The notes beneath the pieces were generated by a model, which ran no database searches, was not told the DNA's origin, and saw nothing but the letters and a program-made list of their open reading frames with translations. From positions 75,400 to 139,399 of the forward strand of contig DATKFW010000136.1 of NCBI GenBank assembly GCA_035511075.1: a DNA stretch of 64,000 bases. Direction: 5' to 3'. The DNA comes from DATAUD01 sp035511075 (GTDB lineage Bacteria; Verrucomicrobiota; Verrucomicrobiia; Limisphaerales; Palsa-1400). Below, in pieces: positions 33,540 through 41,716 of the stretch (position 1 is the first letter of the stretch; the number at the start of each line of letters is the position of its first letter). The position numbers were made by a program, and so were the translations under genes.

Positions 33540-33574
33540 ACCGTCGGTCGCCGGTTCGAGCCCGGCAACTGGCT
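33503..33574 (+). tRNA. tRNA-Thr (anticodon TGT)
   Basis: Acceptor GCCAGTT (33503-33509) pairs with AACTGGC (33567-33573). D-arm is GCTC-AGTGGTA-GAGC, anticodon arm ACGGT-TTTGTAA-ACCGT with anticodon TGT, T-arm GCCGG-TTCGAGC-CCGGC, discriminator T. CCA is not encoded. All four stems pair, so the gene looks functional. Confidence 0.95.
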
Positions 33575-33675
33575 CCAGCCTCCGTAAAATGCTTGCGAAT
33601 GGTTTAATCGCAGACATGAAGAGCGGAGGCTGCGCGCCATAGCTCCGCCTTGTGAAGCGACGGCGGGCTTCAATC

Positions 33676-33711
33676 ATGAACCACTTCCATTCCGTTTATG
33701 TCCTGCAATCG
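33676..33711 (+). pseudogene. Possible N-terminal remnant of a GIY-YIG nuclease
   Basis: Twelve codons reading MNHFHSVYVLQS resemble the first strand of short GIY-YIG proteins, but what follows does not. The 367-bp gap 33575-33941 holds only this scrap and the hairpin at 33868-33891. Confidence 0.2.
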
Positions 33712-33867
33712 CCTCCGCGCTCCGCACTGCGAAATTGCTTGCAAATCCGGGCGGTGGGAAGACACTCACGAGAACCGACAATAAACAGTTCATTTACACC
33801 GTGAACAACAAATTGAATGGGAAATCCCGGTGGATATGGTCGCGCCATGCTGGGTGAGACTAAAAGC

Positions 33868-33891
33868 CGCTTCGCCCTCACCGGCGAAGCG
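33868..33891. repeat. Perfect 9-bp hairpin (REP-like)
   Basis: CGCTTCGCC-CTCACC-GGCGAAGCG, a perfect 9-bp stem with a 6-base loop, in the gap before the DUF3592 gene. No U run follows on the plus strand. On the minus strand it is followed by GCTTTTAG, a weak terminator-like tail. Confidence 0.5.
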
Positions 33892-33941
33892 CTGAGTGGG
33901 TGCGGGGCGCAAGAGTAAATTCCTACCAATCACTTCCATCC

Positions 33942-34418
33942 ATGCCAGCCTTCGGGCCACGTCTGATTGCCTATGGCTTAATAGCTCTGTTCTGTATTCC
34001 GGGTCCGCTCGGCTTGCTCATCGCTCTCGACTTGACCCTGCATCGCGCGGCGTTCATTCACGCTGCCCTTCGCGCGGATGGCACAGTGATCGAGATGCGG
34101 CCGGTGCGAACCACCCGAACCGGGGCCGGCACTTATATTCCTGTGTTTCGCTTTACGGCGAACGACAGCCGACTGCATATCATCGTCTCAGACGTTTCTG
34201 TGCGACCCTCCGCGTTCAAACGAGGCGAGCAAGTTCCCGTCCTTTACCTGCAGAGCAATCCCGAAATCGCGCACATCGATTCGTTCTCAACGCTCTGGCA
34301 AGGCCCACTGGTCGTCGGCATCTGGGGGGTCGTCTGGCTTGGCGTTCCCGCGCTTATCTTAGTGAGTCGCATGCGGCAACGAGCGTCCAACGGCCTCGCG
34401 TTACGTGTCGAATCGTGA
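33942..34418 (+). CDS. DUF3592-like membrane protein
   Basis: 158 aa from ATG 33942 (a GTG at 33900 would add 14 residues; neither has a strong ribosome site). Layout: TM helix (LIAYGLIALFCIPGPLGLLI), an extracytoplasmic beta domain with ADGTVIEMRPVRTTRTGAGT, YIPVFRFTANDS and VPVLYLQSNPE, then a second TM helix (PLVVGIWGVVWLGVPALIL). This is the DUF3592 pattern; its function is not known. It stands alone between the tRNA-Thr and the exported-protein gene. Confidence 0.75.
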   Translation: MPAFGPRLIAYGLIALFCIPGPLGLLIALDLTLHRAAFIHAALRADGTVIEMRPVRTTRTGAGTYIPVFRFTANDSRLHIIVSDVSVRPSAFKRGEQVPVLYLQSNPEIAHIDSFSTLWQGPLVVGIWGVVWLGVPALILVSRMRQRASNGLALRVES

Positions 34419-34600
34419 TGTTGTAGCTGGAGTGTTCGGTGAGCGGGCCGAGATTTCGCTGAATCGGCCGTGGACGCTGTTAGTGAAAATACCGGGCGGG
34501 GAGATGTTTTGATGTAACGAAAGAGCGGACCGGCCCGTATTCTCTAGTGAAGCGGGCAGAGAGACGGCCTGCAAAATGAGATGATTTGAAAGGCAACCTT

Positions 34601-35566
34601 ATGATGAAACGAATTCTTCTGATTCCGGCCGTGACGTTCTGCGTGTGGACCGCGAACGCGGCGCCGCTCAAACGCGCGGATGTGGCCGCCGATCCGGCGC
34701 TGGTCCTCCATGTCGATTTTGATGGATTGCGAGCCACGAGCATCGGGAAGGCCATCCTGGCCCAGATGAATCAGCCTGATATCGATACGAAACTGACGGC
34801 GCTCCAGGCCATTTTCAGCTTCGACCCGCGAACGCAGTTGCACGGCGCCACAGTGTATGCGACGGCGGAAACGCCGCCGGAGGGGGTGCTTATCGTTTAT
34901 GCGGAGTTCGATTCAAATCGAGTGCTGAGCCTGGGGAAGCTGGCGCCCGGGTTTGAGACAATTACGAATGGCTCGCATCTTATCCACACCTGGCTCAATG
35001 GGAAGGAAAAGGGGACAAACGGCGAGTCTTCCCACGTTTACGCGGCGATCGCGGACAATCGCCTCATCCTTGGGAAGGCGGAGGCTCCGGTGGCCGCGGC
35101 GCTGGATGTGCTGGACGGCGCCGCGCCGAGCCTGGCGGCGGACAAGTCGTTGCCGGAGTTGGGGGCGGGGGCCCGGGGCAACGTGATCCAGGCGGTGGTG
35201 CGCAAGTTCGATTTCGGCAGCAGGGACCCGAATGCGGCGATTTTTAAGATGTCCAAGATCGTTCGGTTCGAGGCGGGCGAAACAGCGGACAACCTGATGG
35301 CCACGCTAAGTTTCGAGGCCAAGGATGAGGACACCGCGACGCAGATTTCGGCCATTGCGCAGGGACTTGTGGCGCTGCTGAAACTGCAGCAGGGGAATCC
35401 GGATATTTTGAAGATTGCCAATGCGGTGGCCCTTCACCAGGATGGGGCCACTGTGACCGCGACGGCTTCAATCGCCAGCAAGGAAGTGGTGGAAGTGATC
35501 AACACCAAAGTAGAGGAAGCGGAACAGAAACATTCCCGCGAGACCAATTCGGCCTCGGCCCAATAA
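34601..35566 (+). CDS. Exported protein of unknown function
   Basis: 321 aa. The signal peptide MMKRILLIPAVTFCVWTANA ends in ANA. The start is the ATG at 34601 (or the adjacent 34604), preferred over an upstream TTG that would place polar residues before the signal peptide. The mature part alternates strands and helices (LVLHVDFDGLRATSIGKAI, GVLIVYAEFDSNRVLSLGKL, SSHVYAAIADNRLILGKAEA) without a catalytic motif. It lies directly before an ECF sigma factor (1 bp gap), so it is probably co-transcribed and could be part of its signalling unit. Confidence 0.7.
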   Translation: MMKRILLIPAVTFCVWTANAAPLKRADVAADPALVLHVDFDGLRATSIGKAILAQMNQPDIDTKLTALQAIFSFDPRTQLHGATVYATAETPPEGVLIVYAEFDSNRVLSLGKLAPGFETITNGSHLIHTWLNGKEKGTNGESSHVYAAIADNRLILGKAEAPVAAALDVLDGAAPSLAADKSLPELGAGARGNVIQAVVRKFDFGSRDPNAAIFKMSKIVRFEAGETADNLMATLSFEAKDEDTATQISAIAQGLVALLKLQQGNPDILKIANAVALHQDGATVTATASIASKEVVEVINTKVEEAEQKHSRETNSASAQ

Positions 35567-35567
35567 G

Positions 35568-36179
35568 ATGGATGCGGACGACGAACTGAAAACGGAGACC
35601 GACGAGGAGTTGGCGCGGCAAACGCAGGGCGGATCGCTGGCCGCATTCGAGAAGCTGGTGGTGCGTTACGAGCAGCGGGTGTTCGCCTTCGCGATGCAAT
35701 GGAGGCGCAATCCGACCGATGCCCGGGAAGTAACGCAGGACACTTTCGTGCGGGCTTTCCAGGCGATTTCACAATTGAATTGCCGGCTGGCGTTTGCGCC
35801 GTGGCTCTTCGCGATTGCGCGACGCAAGTGCATCGATTCGTTTCGCGCCCAACGCCCGATGAACGATGAGCCGCCCCCGGAACAACCGGACTTCAACGAC
35901 CCGGCGGAATTGCTGGCCAGGGAGGAGGACCGCCAGGACACGTGGCGGATCGCGCGGCGGCATCTTCCGGACACGCAATTTCAGGCCATCTGGCTGCGAT
36001 ACGTGGAGGAGATGAACGTGCCGGACATCGCGCGGGCGATGGGAAAAACACAAATCGCCGTCCGGGTGATCCTGTTTCGCGCGCGCCAGGCGCTGGCCAC
36101 AAAACTGGACCGGGCGGGCCGGGAAGCGCGGCGGGAACCGGCGCCATTGCCATCGCTTGCACGCGGAGGAAATCCATGA
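35568..36179 (+). CDS. ECF-family RNA polymerase sigma factor
   Basis: 203 aa. Region 2 spans LAAFEKLVVRYEQRVFAFAM, DAREVTQDTFVRAFQAI and APWLFAIARRKCIDSFRAQR; region 4 spans LPDTQFQAIWLRYVEEMNVP and IARAMGKTQIAVRVILFRAR. No region 3, as in extracytoplasmic-function sigma factors. The C-terminus carries a short basic Pro-rich tail. The downstream gene overlaps by 4 bp and looks like the cognate anti-sigma. Confidence 0.92.
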   Translation: MDADDELKTETDEELARQTQGGSLAAFEKLVVRYEQRVFAFAMQWRRNPTDAREVTQDTFVRAFQAISQLNCRLAFAPWLFAIARRKCIDSFRAQRPMNDEPPPEQPDFNDPAELLAREEDRQDTWRIARRHLPDTQFQAIWLRYVEEMNVPDIARAMGKTQIAVRVILFRARQALATKLDRAGREARREPAPLPSLARGGNP

Positions 36180-36691
36180 AAAAGTTATTGACGAAATTCA
36201 AGTTGTCCAACGCTCTCGATCGGGAAGGCGGGGGACCGGTCCCGGATTCGGCACAGGAGAACGTCGGGGCCTGCGCGGAATTGCGCGATTTTGCGGAACG
36301 AACGGCGGCGGTGCACCGCGCCTTGCGGCGGCGGCCCGACGTCGCCGCCGCCGATGGGACGCTGCACGATTCGATCATGCGCGTTGTCCGCGCCAGCGCG
36401 GCGGAATCCGCTCCGAGGCGCGCGCCGGCGAGACTGGGCTTTGCGATGGGGGCGGCGGCGGCGGTGGCGGCCATTGGCATCTGGCTGGCAGAGCGTCCGG
36501 CGGCGCCAAGCGCGCCCGCGGCGGTTTCCCACGCGCAGACGTTCGCGGCGGCCCAAGCGGTTCTTGACATGGGCGGGGAACTGTCGCGCACGGTTCCGTC
36601 GGCGGTAGTCGCGCCCCTGTCGAACGAATGGGCCTGCGTCGATCACGACATCCGGGACACGACGCGATTTGTGCTGGCAGTGCTGCCGTAG
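36176..36691 (+). CDS. Putative membrane anti-sigma factor
   Basis: 171 aa from the ATG at 36176, preceded by GGAGGAAATCC and overlapping the sigma stop. The cytoplasmic N-terminal half is helical with ENVGACAELRDFAERTAAVH, then RRRPDVAAADGTLHDSIMRV. One TM helix (LGFAMGAAAAVAAIGIWLA) is followed by an extracytoplasmic Ala-rich tail. No CHC3 zinc motif. Assigned from operon position and topology, not from sequence family. Confidence 0.65.
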   Translation: MKKLLTKFKLSNALDREGGGPVPDSAQENVGACAELRDFAERTAAVHRALRRRPDVAAADGTLHDSIMRVVRASAAESAPRRAPARLGFAMGAAAAVAAIGIWLAERPAAPSAPAAVSHAQTFAAAQAVLDMGGELSRTVPSAVVAPLSNEWACVDHDIRDTTRFVLAVLP

Positions 36692-37037
36692 TTCTTATCC
36701 GACAAAATTCATATACAACCGATACGTAAACGGATCGGCCACCTGTCTGAACGGGGATTTCCCAAAGGGAGGTCTGAGGTAGCAGCTCCCAGGCCGAATG
36801 CCAGTGTTATTTCCAAGATTTTTTGGCACCCTTGTCTGACTGCGTATAAAGTGAGTCGGTTTCGCCAGTCAATTCGGGGAATGCTGAACGAGTCAAACAT
36901 GCGCCAAATGCAGAAAGGATCGCCCGCGACCCCAAGACTTAGTCTTCTCCAACTGCTCGCGCACAATTTGCCACTTGGCCACTCCCGATTTGCTGGCCGG
37001 CTTTTTGTTTAGCATTGCGATGTCCCGAGTTTTCAAG
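36692..37037. other. Intergenic gap with no supported gene
   Basis: 346 bp between the anti-sigma gene and the convergent S74 protein gene. A 40-codon minus-strand reading frame (36893-37015, basic) exists but has no ribosome site. No tRNA, strong terminator or repeat was found. Confidence 0.5.
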
Positions 37038-39050
37038 TCATTTCGATTTGGCCTGGGCCAATTGCGATACCATCGCTTTGAGTTCGTCAACGCTTTGCTT
37101 GAGTTTTTGAATCTCAGCGTCCTTTTCTTCCAGTTTTTCGTTCAAGCCTTGAATCGCGGCCAACGCCACGCCGCCTTCATCGACAACGCCAATGTGTTTG
37201 TCGTCGCTGCCGAGTTGGAAGCTCGCTTTGAAGTCCTGGGCCATCGGGCCGACATGGCGCGAGGCGGGGTCCGCCTTGTAGTCCCAACTGGAAATGGGCA
37301 GGGCCGCCACTTTGTCCAGTATCTGGCGTGAATCAATGGGCGTGAAATTTTCCTTGAGATTACGGTCGCTGCTCAAGTTCACGCCGCCATCGGCTGTGAA
37401 CGCGCCCGCAATGATCAGGTTTCCGGTGGTTCCCAGGCGCATCACCGCGGTGCCGCCGCCCGGATTGCCGAAATTATCGTTGTGCGATCCCCCGTTATAC
37501 CACCAAAACTCGCCCGACGAGCGAAAGTACTCGTCGTTAGTCTGCACCCCAATGCCGTAAGCGGTGGCATAGAGATTGAGCATCTGCCGGGTTTGTGTGC
37601 CGCAATAGAGGCTCGTGGTGGGGTCCAGTTGCAGCCCGCCTTGGGCGCGGATGGCAAATTGATCATTGCCGGTGGATTCAAAAATACCCGCTTGAGAATC
37701 GGCCCAGACAAAATCACCTTGAAAAAGCGCCTGGGCCTGGTTACCGGCCGCGAGGCTGTAGGCCCCCGATGCATGATCGGAGAAACCGCCGGGGACCATG
37801 GCATAGAGGCCACTGGCAACGTTGCCATTACCCCCGCTCACCGTCGAATAATCTCCGCTGGCGGTATTCTGATATCCGCCGTTGACCGTGGCGCTAAAGT
37901 AGGTAGTGCCACTTGCTTCGTTGTCGAATCCGCCGCCCACTGTCGAATTTGTGCCGCTGGCGGTGTTGAGATATCCGCCGCCCACTGTCGAATAATCGTA
38001 GCGTGCGACATTTGCATAACCCCCGCCCACCGTCGTGAAATCGTCGCCCGCAGTGTTGTCGAAACCGCCTCCCACCGTTGCGTGACCGTAGTATGGTCCG
38101 TTGGCGGTATTGTCGGATCCGCCAGCCACCGTTGAATAATAAGATGCCGTATTCCCATCGCCGCCGCCCACCGTCCCGAAATTGGCAGTCACGCTATTGG
38201 TTTCTCCGGAAGCAATTGACGTATCATAGGGCGAACCGCCGCCCGCAATCGTCGCCCCCCAAACGCCGGACGAAGCAAAGTTGACATACGAGCCGCCAAT
38301 CACATTGGGCTGGTTGTTCCGTTGCGGATCGGGCTCAAACTGCATGACGGGCGCGCCATCGACATACAGTTTCAAGGGTTGATAATCTGTGGTTCCGAGG
38401 AAGTCCACGCCAGGTGTCGTCCCGGCATTTCCGGTAAGTGACCAACTGGGCGCTGCCCCCGCGCTGGCGATGACCAGCGTGTTACTGCTAGGCGTGATGG
38501 TGACATTTGCCCCCGCGGATAAGGTGACGGCGTCCTGCAAACCGTTAAGACTCTTTACGACTGAACCGGATGAGATGCCTAGGCCTGTAACGGAGCCTGG
38601 CCCTACCGCGTAAGCCGTCGAGGCCGTCGATGAGGAGCTGGCATACGAAGCTGAACCGGCGCCTTCCGAATAAACGGAGTAAGGCGTGGGAGTCAGCAAT
38701 TGAAGGGGGGAGAGCGGCGTGAAACCGTTACCACTGTTAGTCCCGACCTCAATCGCCAGCCATATGGGATTCCCCGTAAAAACCCCGGAGCCGAAGTCCA
38801 GGGTCACGGTGAAAATGCCGTTGGTCACGCCGACAGCGGCATTGGTAATCGTGGCACCCACCTGACCGCTGTTGGTGGCGCTGCCATTGAAAAGCGAAAA
38901 TGTCAGGTTGTAACTCCCATTGGCGGGAAGGCCGCCGCTGACCAGTTGGCCTTGGTAAGTAAAGGCAGTGCCTTGGGCGCGTAAGCAATTAACGAGCGTA
39001 AAGAAGCTGCATAGAGCGGCCAGAATGAAGGCTTGATTTTTGACATTCAT
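37038..39050 (-). CDS. Secreted trimeric surface protein with S74 intramolecular chaperone domain
   Basis: 670 aa. Signal peptide MNVKNQAFILAALCSFFTLV...CLRAQG, then TAFTYQGQLVSGGLPANGSY, the N-terminal domain common in Verrucomicrobia/Planctomycetes surface proteins. Residues about 260-430 are repeats of the form VGGGYxNTASGxxSTVGGG, like the left-handed beta-roll of trimeric autotransporter heads. The C-terminus has SSDRNLKENFTPID, the S74 autocleavage segment (Ser-Asp...Leu-Lys), followed by a chaperone domain and coiled coil (LNEKLEEKDAEIQKLKQSV). Such chaperones help fibres trimerise and may then be released. Adhesion is a likely role. It is not adjacent to the eCIS. Confidence 0.82.
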   Translation of the reverse strand: MNVKNQAFILAALCSFFTLVNCLRAQGTAFTYQGQLVSGGLPANGSYNLTFSLFNGSATNSGQVGATITNAAVGVTNGIFTVTLDFGSGVFTGNPIWLAIEVGTNSGNGFTPLSPLQLLTPTPYSVYSEGAGSASYASSSSTASTAYAVGPGSVTGLGISSGSVVKSLNGLQDAVTLSAGANVTITPSSNTLVIASAGAAPSWSLTGNAGTTPGVDFLGTTDYQPLKLYVDGAPVMQFEPDPQRNNQPNVIGGSYVNFASSGVWGATIAGGGSPYDTSIASGETNSVTANFGTVGGGDGNTASYYSTVAGGSDNTANGPYYGHATVGGGFDNTAGDDFTTVGGGYANVARYDYSTVGGGYLNTASGTNSTVGGGFDNEASGTTYFSATVNGGYQNTASGDYSTVSGGNGNVASGLYAMVPGGFSDHASGAYSLAAGNQAQALFQGDFVWADSQAGIFESTGNDQFAIRAQGGLQLDPTTSLYCGTQTRQMLNLYATAYGIGVQTNDEYFRSSGEFWWYNGGSHNDNFGNPGGGTAVMRLGTTGNLIIAGAFTADGGVNLSSDRNLKENFTPIDSRQILDKVAALPISSWDYKADPASRHVGPMAQDFKASFQLGSDDKHIGVVDEGGVALAAIQGLNEKLEEKDAEIQKLKQSVDELKAMVSQLAQAKSK

Positions 39051-39126
39051 AATTGATTGGCGATTTTGGGTCGGTTGGAGGACGCTAACGTCCAGGACTT
39101 AACTGGGATTTCCCATTCGGTCTGTT

Positions 39127-39153
39127 GTCCACGACCGGCGTGGACTCTTTTTT
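39127..39153 (+). terminator. Intrinsic terminator, plus-strand orientation
   Basis: GTCCACG-ACCGG-CGTGGAC (7-bp stem) followed by TCTTTTTT on the plus strand. The 506-bp gap 39051-39556 has no plus-strand gene; both flanking genes are on the minus strand. The element would therefore stop antisense or readthrough transcripts. Nothing else was recognised in the gap. Confidence 0.55.
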
Positions 39154-39556
39154 GTGATTTTGGTTATTTTCGTTCTGCTTCATGGTTTCGCAAGTCCTTT
39201 TTCAAGTCCGCCACCGGTTTTTTTATCAGCACGGGAGCTGTTTCGACGGCATTTTTGGCTCCAATGCCTGGTTTCTATCGGATGTGAAGACACCACCTCC
39301 GTAGTTGCTATGGTTTTGTCGTGGTCAGCATTCATCCTGACACCGCAGTTGCCAATCTCAGCCGTCCAATCCGTTCCAAAATGGTCTGGAACAACGCTCG
39401 CGGAACCGCCGCCTCCGCCATTTGAAAGTCGATCTTCCGCGAATGGCGCACGGCCTTCGCCCCGATTGCCCGTGCGCCAACCGTTCCTTTTTTTTTATGT
39501 GGCTTTCTTGCAGGTCAATAACATCAGCTCGCAAAGTTAATCTGGGAAATATGGGC

Positions 39557-40519
39557 TTACTTTTCGGAGGCGGTGTAGCCCTGCCACAGCCAGGCCAGGG
39601 CGCCGGGGAGGGTTTCTCCGACAGCCCGGCGGTCCACATGCCCGGCTCCCAGGCAATAGACATACTGGTAAGCATAACCTTTTGCCTTCAGGGCGGCGGC
39701 CATGCGCTGGTTGGCGAGTACCCAATTGTGGAGCGAGGCCTCGTCGCGCTTGAAGCCGTTGTCCCTTTCCCCGACTTGCAGCCAGATGCGCAAGGGTTTT
39801 GCGTCGGTTTGGGGGATCAAATGTTCGTGGTATTCCCACGCGCCGTGGGGTGATTGCGGGTTTTCCGGGGATTGCTGGTTGACGTAGGTGCCGGAGTAAC
39901 TGAGGACGCGCCGGTAGAGGTCCGGGCGAAACCACGCCATCGTAAAGGCGCACGCGGCGCCGGAACTTCCGCCCATTGTCGCCCTGCCTTCCGGGTCGGA
40001 AGTGAATGTCACGCTGTAATTGGTGGCAATCCTGGGCAACACCTCTGTTTCGATGAAGGTGGAGTATTTGTCGGAAATTGTGTCGTATTCCAGGCCGCGT
40101 TCGCTGCCTTTGCCGTCGCCTCCGCCGGAATTGATCATGATGGCAATCATGACCGGGAGACGGTGGTCCTGGATCATGTTGTCGAGTGTTGCCGGGAGGC
40201 GATTGGTGTAACCGCGTCCATCCTGGACAATTATAAATGGCGCGGGCGTTCCGGCGACATATTGGCTGGGAACATACACCCACACGTCGCGCGTGTAAGG
40301 GCCGTTGAGGCCGGAATAGACCTTGCTCTCGGAGGAGGACATCGTGAATTGGTAGACAGTTCCCTTTGGGACACCTTCGCGGGGTCTAGACTCGGGGGCA
40401 TTGGTGTAATCGGGTCCGATGGTGAAATCGCCGTTGCCTTGGGCCTCCCATGCGAGGACTGGGTTGGCGACTGACATTAAGACGATAAAACCGGCGCACG
40501 TGGCGAGTTTCATGAGCAT
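39557..40519 (-). CDS. Secreted alpha/beta-hydrolase esterase (esterase D / feruloyl-esterase-like)
   Basis: 320 aa. Signal peptide MLMKLATCAGFIVLMSVANPVLA. The fold signatures are RDVWVYVPSQYVAGTPAPFI, VMIAIMINSGGG, TEVLPRIATNYSV and the nucleophile elbow MGGSSGA (G-x-S-x-G), then SYSGTYVN, WLQVGERDNGF (possible acid) and GAGHVDRRA (catalytic His). These match the Fes/XynZ/esterase D family acting on acyl esters such as those of plant polysaccharides. Monocistronic; upstream of it starts the divergent ABC/SPFH operon. Confidence 0.85.
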   Translation of the reverse strand: MLMKLATCAGFIVLMSVANPVLAWEAQGNGDFTIGPDYTNAPESRPREGVPKGTVYQFTMSSSESKVYSGLNGPYTRDVWVYVPSQYVAGTPAPFIIVQDGRGYTNRLPATLDNMIQDHRLPVMIAIMINSGGGDGKGSERGLEYDTISDKYSTFIETEVLPRIATNYSVTFTSDPEGRATMGGSSGAACAFTMAWFRPDLYRRVLSYSGTYVNQQSPENPQSPHGAWEYHEHLIPQTDAKPLRIWLQVGERDNGFKRDEASLHNWVLANQRMAAALKAKGYAYQYVYCLGAGHVDRRAVGETLPGALAWLWQGYTASEK

Positions 40520-40751
40520 CCGGTTTGTTTATACTGGCCGATGAGGAGAAACAAGGCTTTTGGACGGAGTTCCAAGAACGACGCGCCTCGGAGCGGGCGA
40601 AACCGAACGCGCTGAATCCTTGGGAAAAGTTGAATCTTTCGCCGTTGCGGGTGTCATACCTTTGTCCATGAATATTGGCATTAAGCCATTGCAAATGAGC
40701 GAATTCATCGTAACCTGTGAGCCAATTTCGGCGGGCCGCCCTGCCTGAGAC

Positions 40752-41714
40752 ATGCGACAGTTTATAACAATCGCCGGCAACGCGTTTATGGAGTTGATAC
40801 GGCAGCCGGTATTCCTGCTGCTGATGACGGTATCCTCGTTGTTCGAGGTGTTTCTGGCATGCGTCAACTACTTCGGGTTCGGCGACGAACCGAAACTGGT
40901 CAAGAACAGCGCCCTTGCGGTAATGTTCCTCGCGGGGCTGTTTGGGGCGGTCTTGAGCGCCTCGGCGTCGGTGGCGCGGGAGATCCGCAGCGGGACGGCG
41001 CTGGCCGTTCTGGCCAAGCCGGTTGGGCGCGCGCAATTTCTCCTGGCCAAATATGTCGGGCTTTCGTGCGCCTTGACCCTATTGACCTTCGTCAATTGCA
41101 TCGCCGCCCTGCTGGCTACGCGAATGGCGTTTGACGCGTATGGGGACATCGATTATCCGGGATTGGAGGTTTTTTGCGGGTCGCTGCTGGTGGCGTATAT
41201 CGCGGCGGGATTCACCAATTACTTTCTGCGCCGGCCATTTGTCTCGGACGCCGTATGGGGAGTGGTGATCATGGCGACGGTCGCATTCATCGTGCTGCAA
41301 TTCATCCCGCGGGAAGCCGGGCGGATGGGGCCGGATTACAAGGGGCTGGATTGGCGGGTGATTCCGGCCTCGGCATTGATCCTGATGGCGTTGCTGATAT
41401 TGGCGGCGCTGGCGCTGGCGTGCTCGACGCGCGTCGAAGTTGTGCCGACTTTGGCGATTTGTTCGGCCTTGTTTTTGCTGGGGTTGGTGTCGGATTATTT
41501 CTGGGGGACGCGCGCCAAGGCCGGGTCGTGGTGGGCCACGGTGCTTTACGCCGTGACGCCCAACTGGCAATTGTTCTGGATGGCGGACGCGCTGGAACAG
41601 GAGAACAAAATCCCGCTAAGCTACCTCGGGGCGGCGCTTGGGTACGCGGCGGCCTATATCAGTGCCATCCTGGCGCTGGCGCTAACGCTTTTTGAAGACC
41701 GCGAACTGACATAG
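40752..41714 (+). CDS. ABC-2-type transporter permease
   Basis: 320 aa with about seven hydrophobic helices (VFLLLMTVSSLFEVFLA, MFLAGLFGAVLSASASVA, VVIMATVAFIVLQFIP, ILMALLILAALALACSTR). REIRSGTALAVLAKPVGRAQ FLLAKY-type sequence after the second helix is the typical ABC-2 coupling segment ('EresGTl..lLs.Pisr..fll.K'). It begins an operon of seven genes; the cognate ATPase is probably at 47668-48885. Only 2 bp separate it from the next gene. Confidence 0.85.
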   Translation: MRQFITIAGNAFMELIRQPVFLLLMTVSSLFEVFLACVNYFGFGDEPKLVKNSALAVMFLAGLFGAVLSASASVAREIRSGTALAVLAKPVGRAQFLLAKYVGLSCALTLLTFVNCIAALLATRMAFDAYGDIDYPGLEVFCGSLLVAYIAAGFTNYFLRRPFVSDAVWGVVIMATVAFIVLQFIPREAGRMGPDYKGLDWRVIPASALILMALLILAALALACSTRVEVVPTLAICSALFLLGLVSDYFWGTRAKAGSWWATVLYAVTPNWQLFWMADALEQENKIPLSYLGAALGYAAAYISAILALALTLFEDRELT

Positions 41715-41716
41715 GA

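Noticed and set aside
33249..33677. Minus-strand reading frame of 142 codons containing GLEPATDGLQNRCSTTEL
   Set aside because: This is the antisense translation of the tRNA-Thr gene, a well-known false protein in databases. The similar frame at 32187-32660 arises from the tRNA fragment.
36893..37015. 40-codon basic minus-strand frame after the S74 gene
   Set aside because: No ribosome site and no recognisable family; too short to support.
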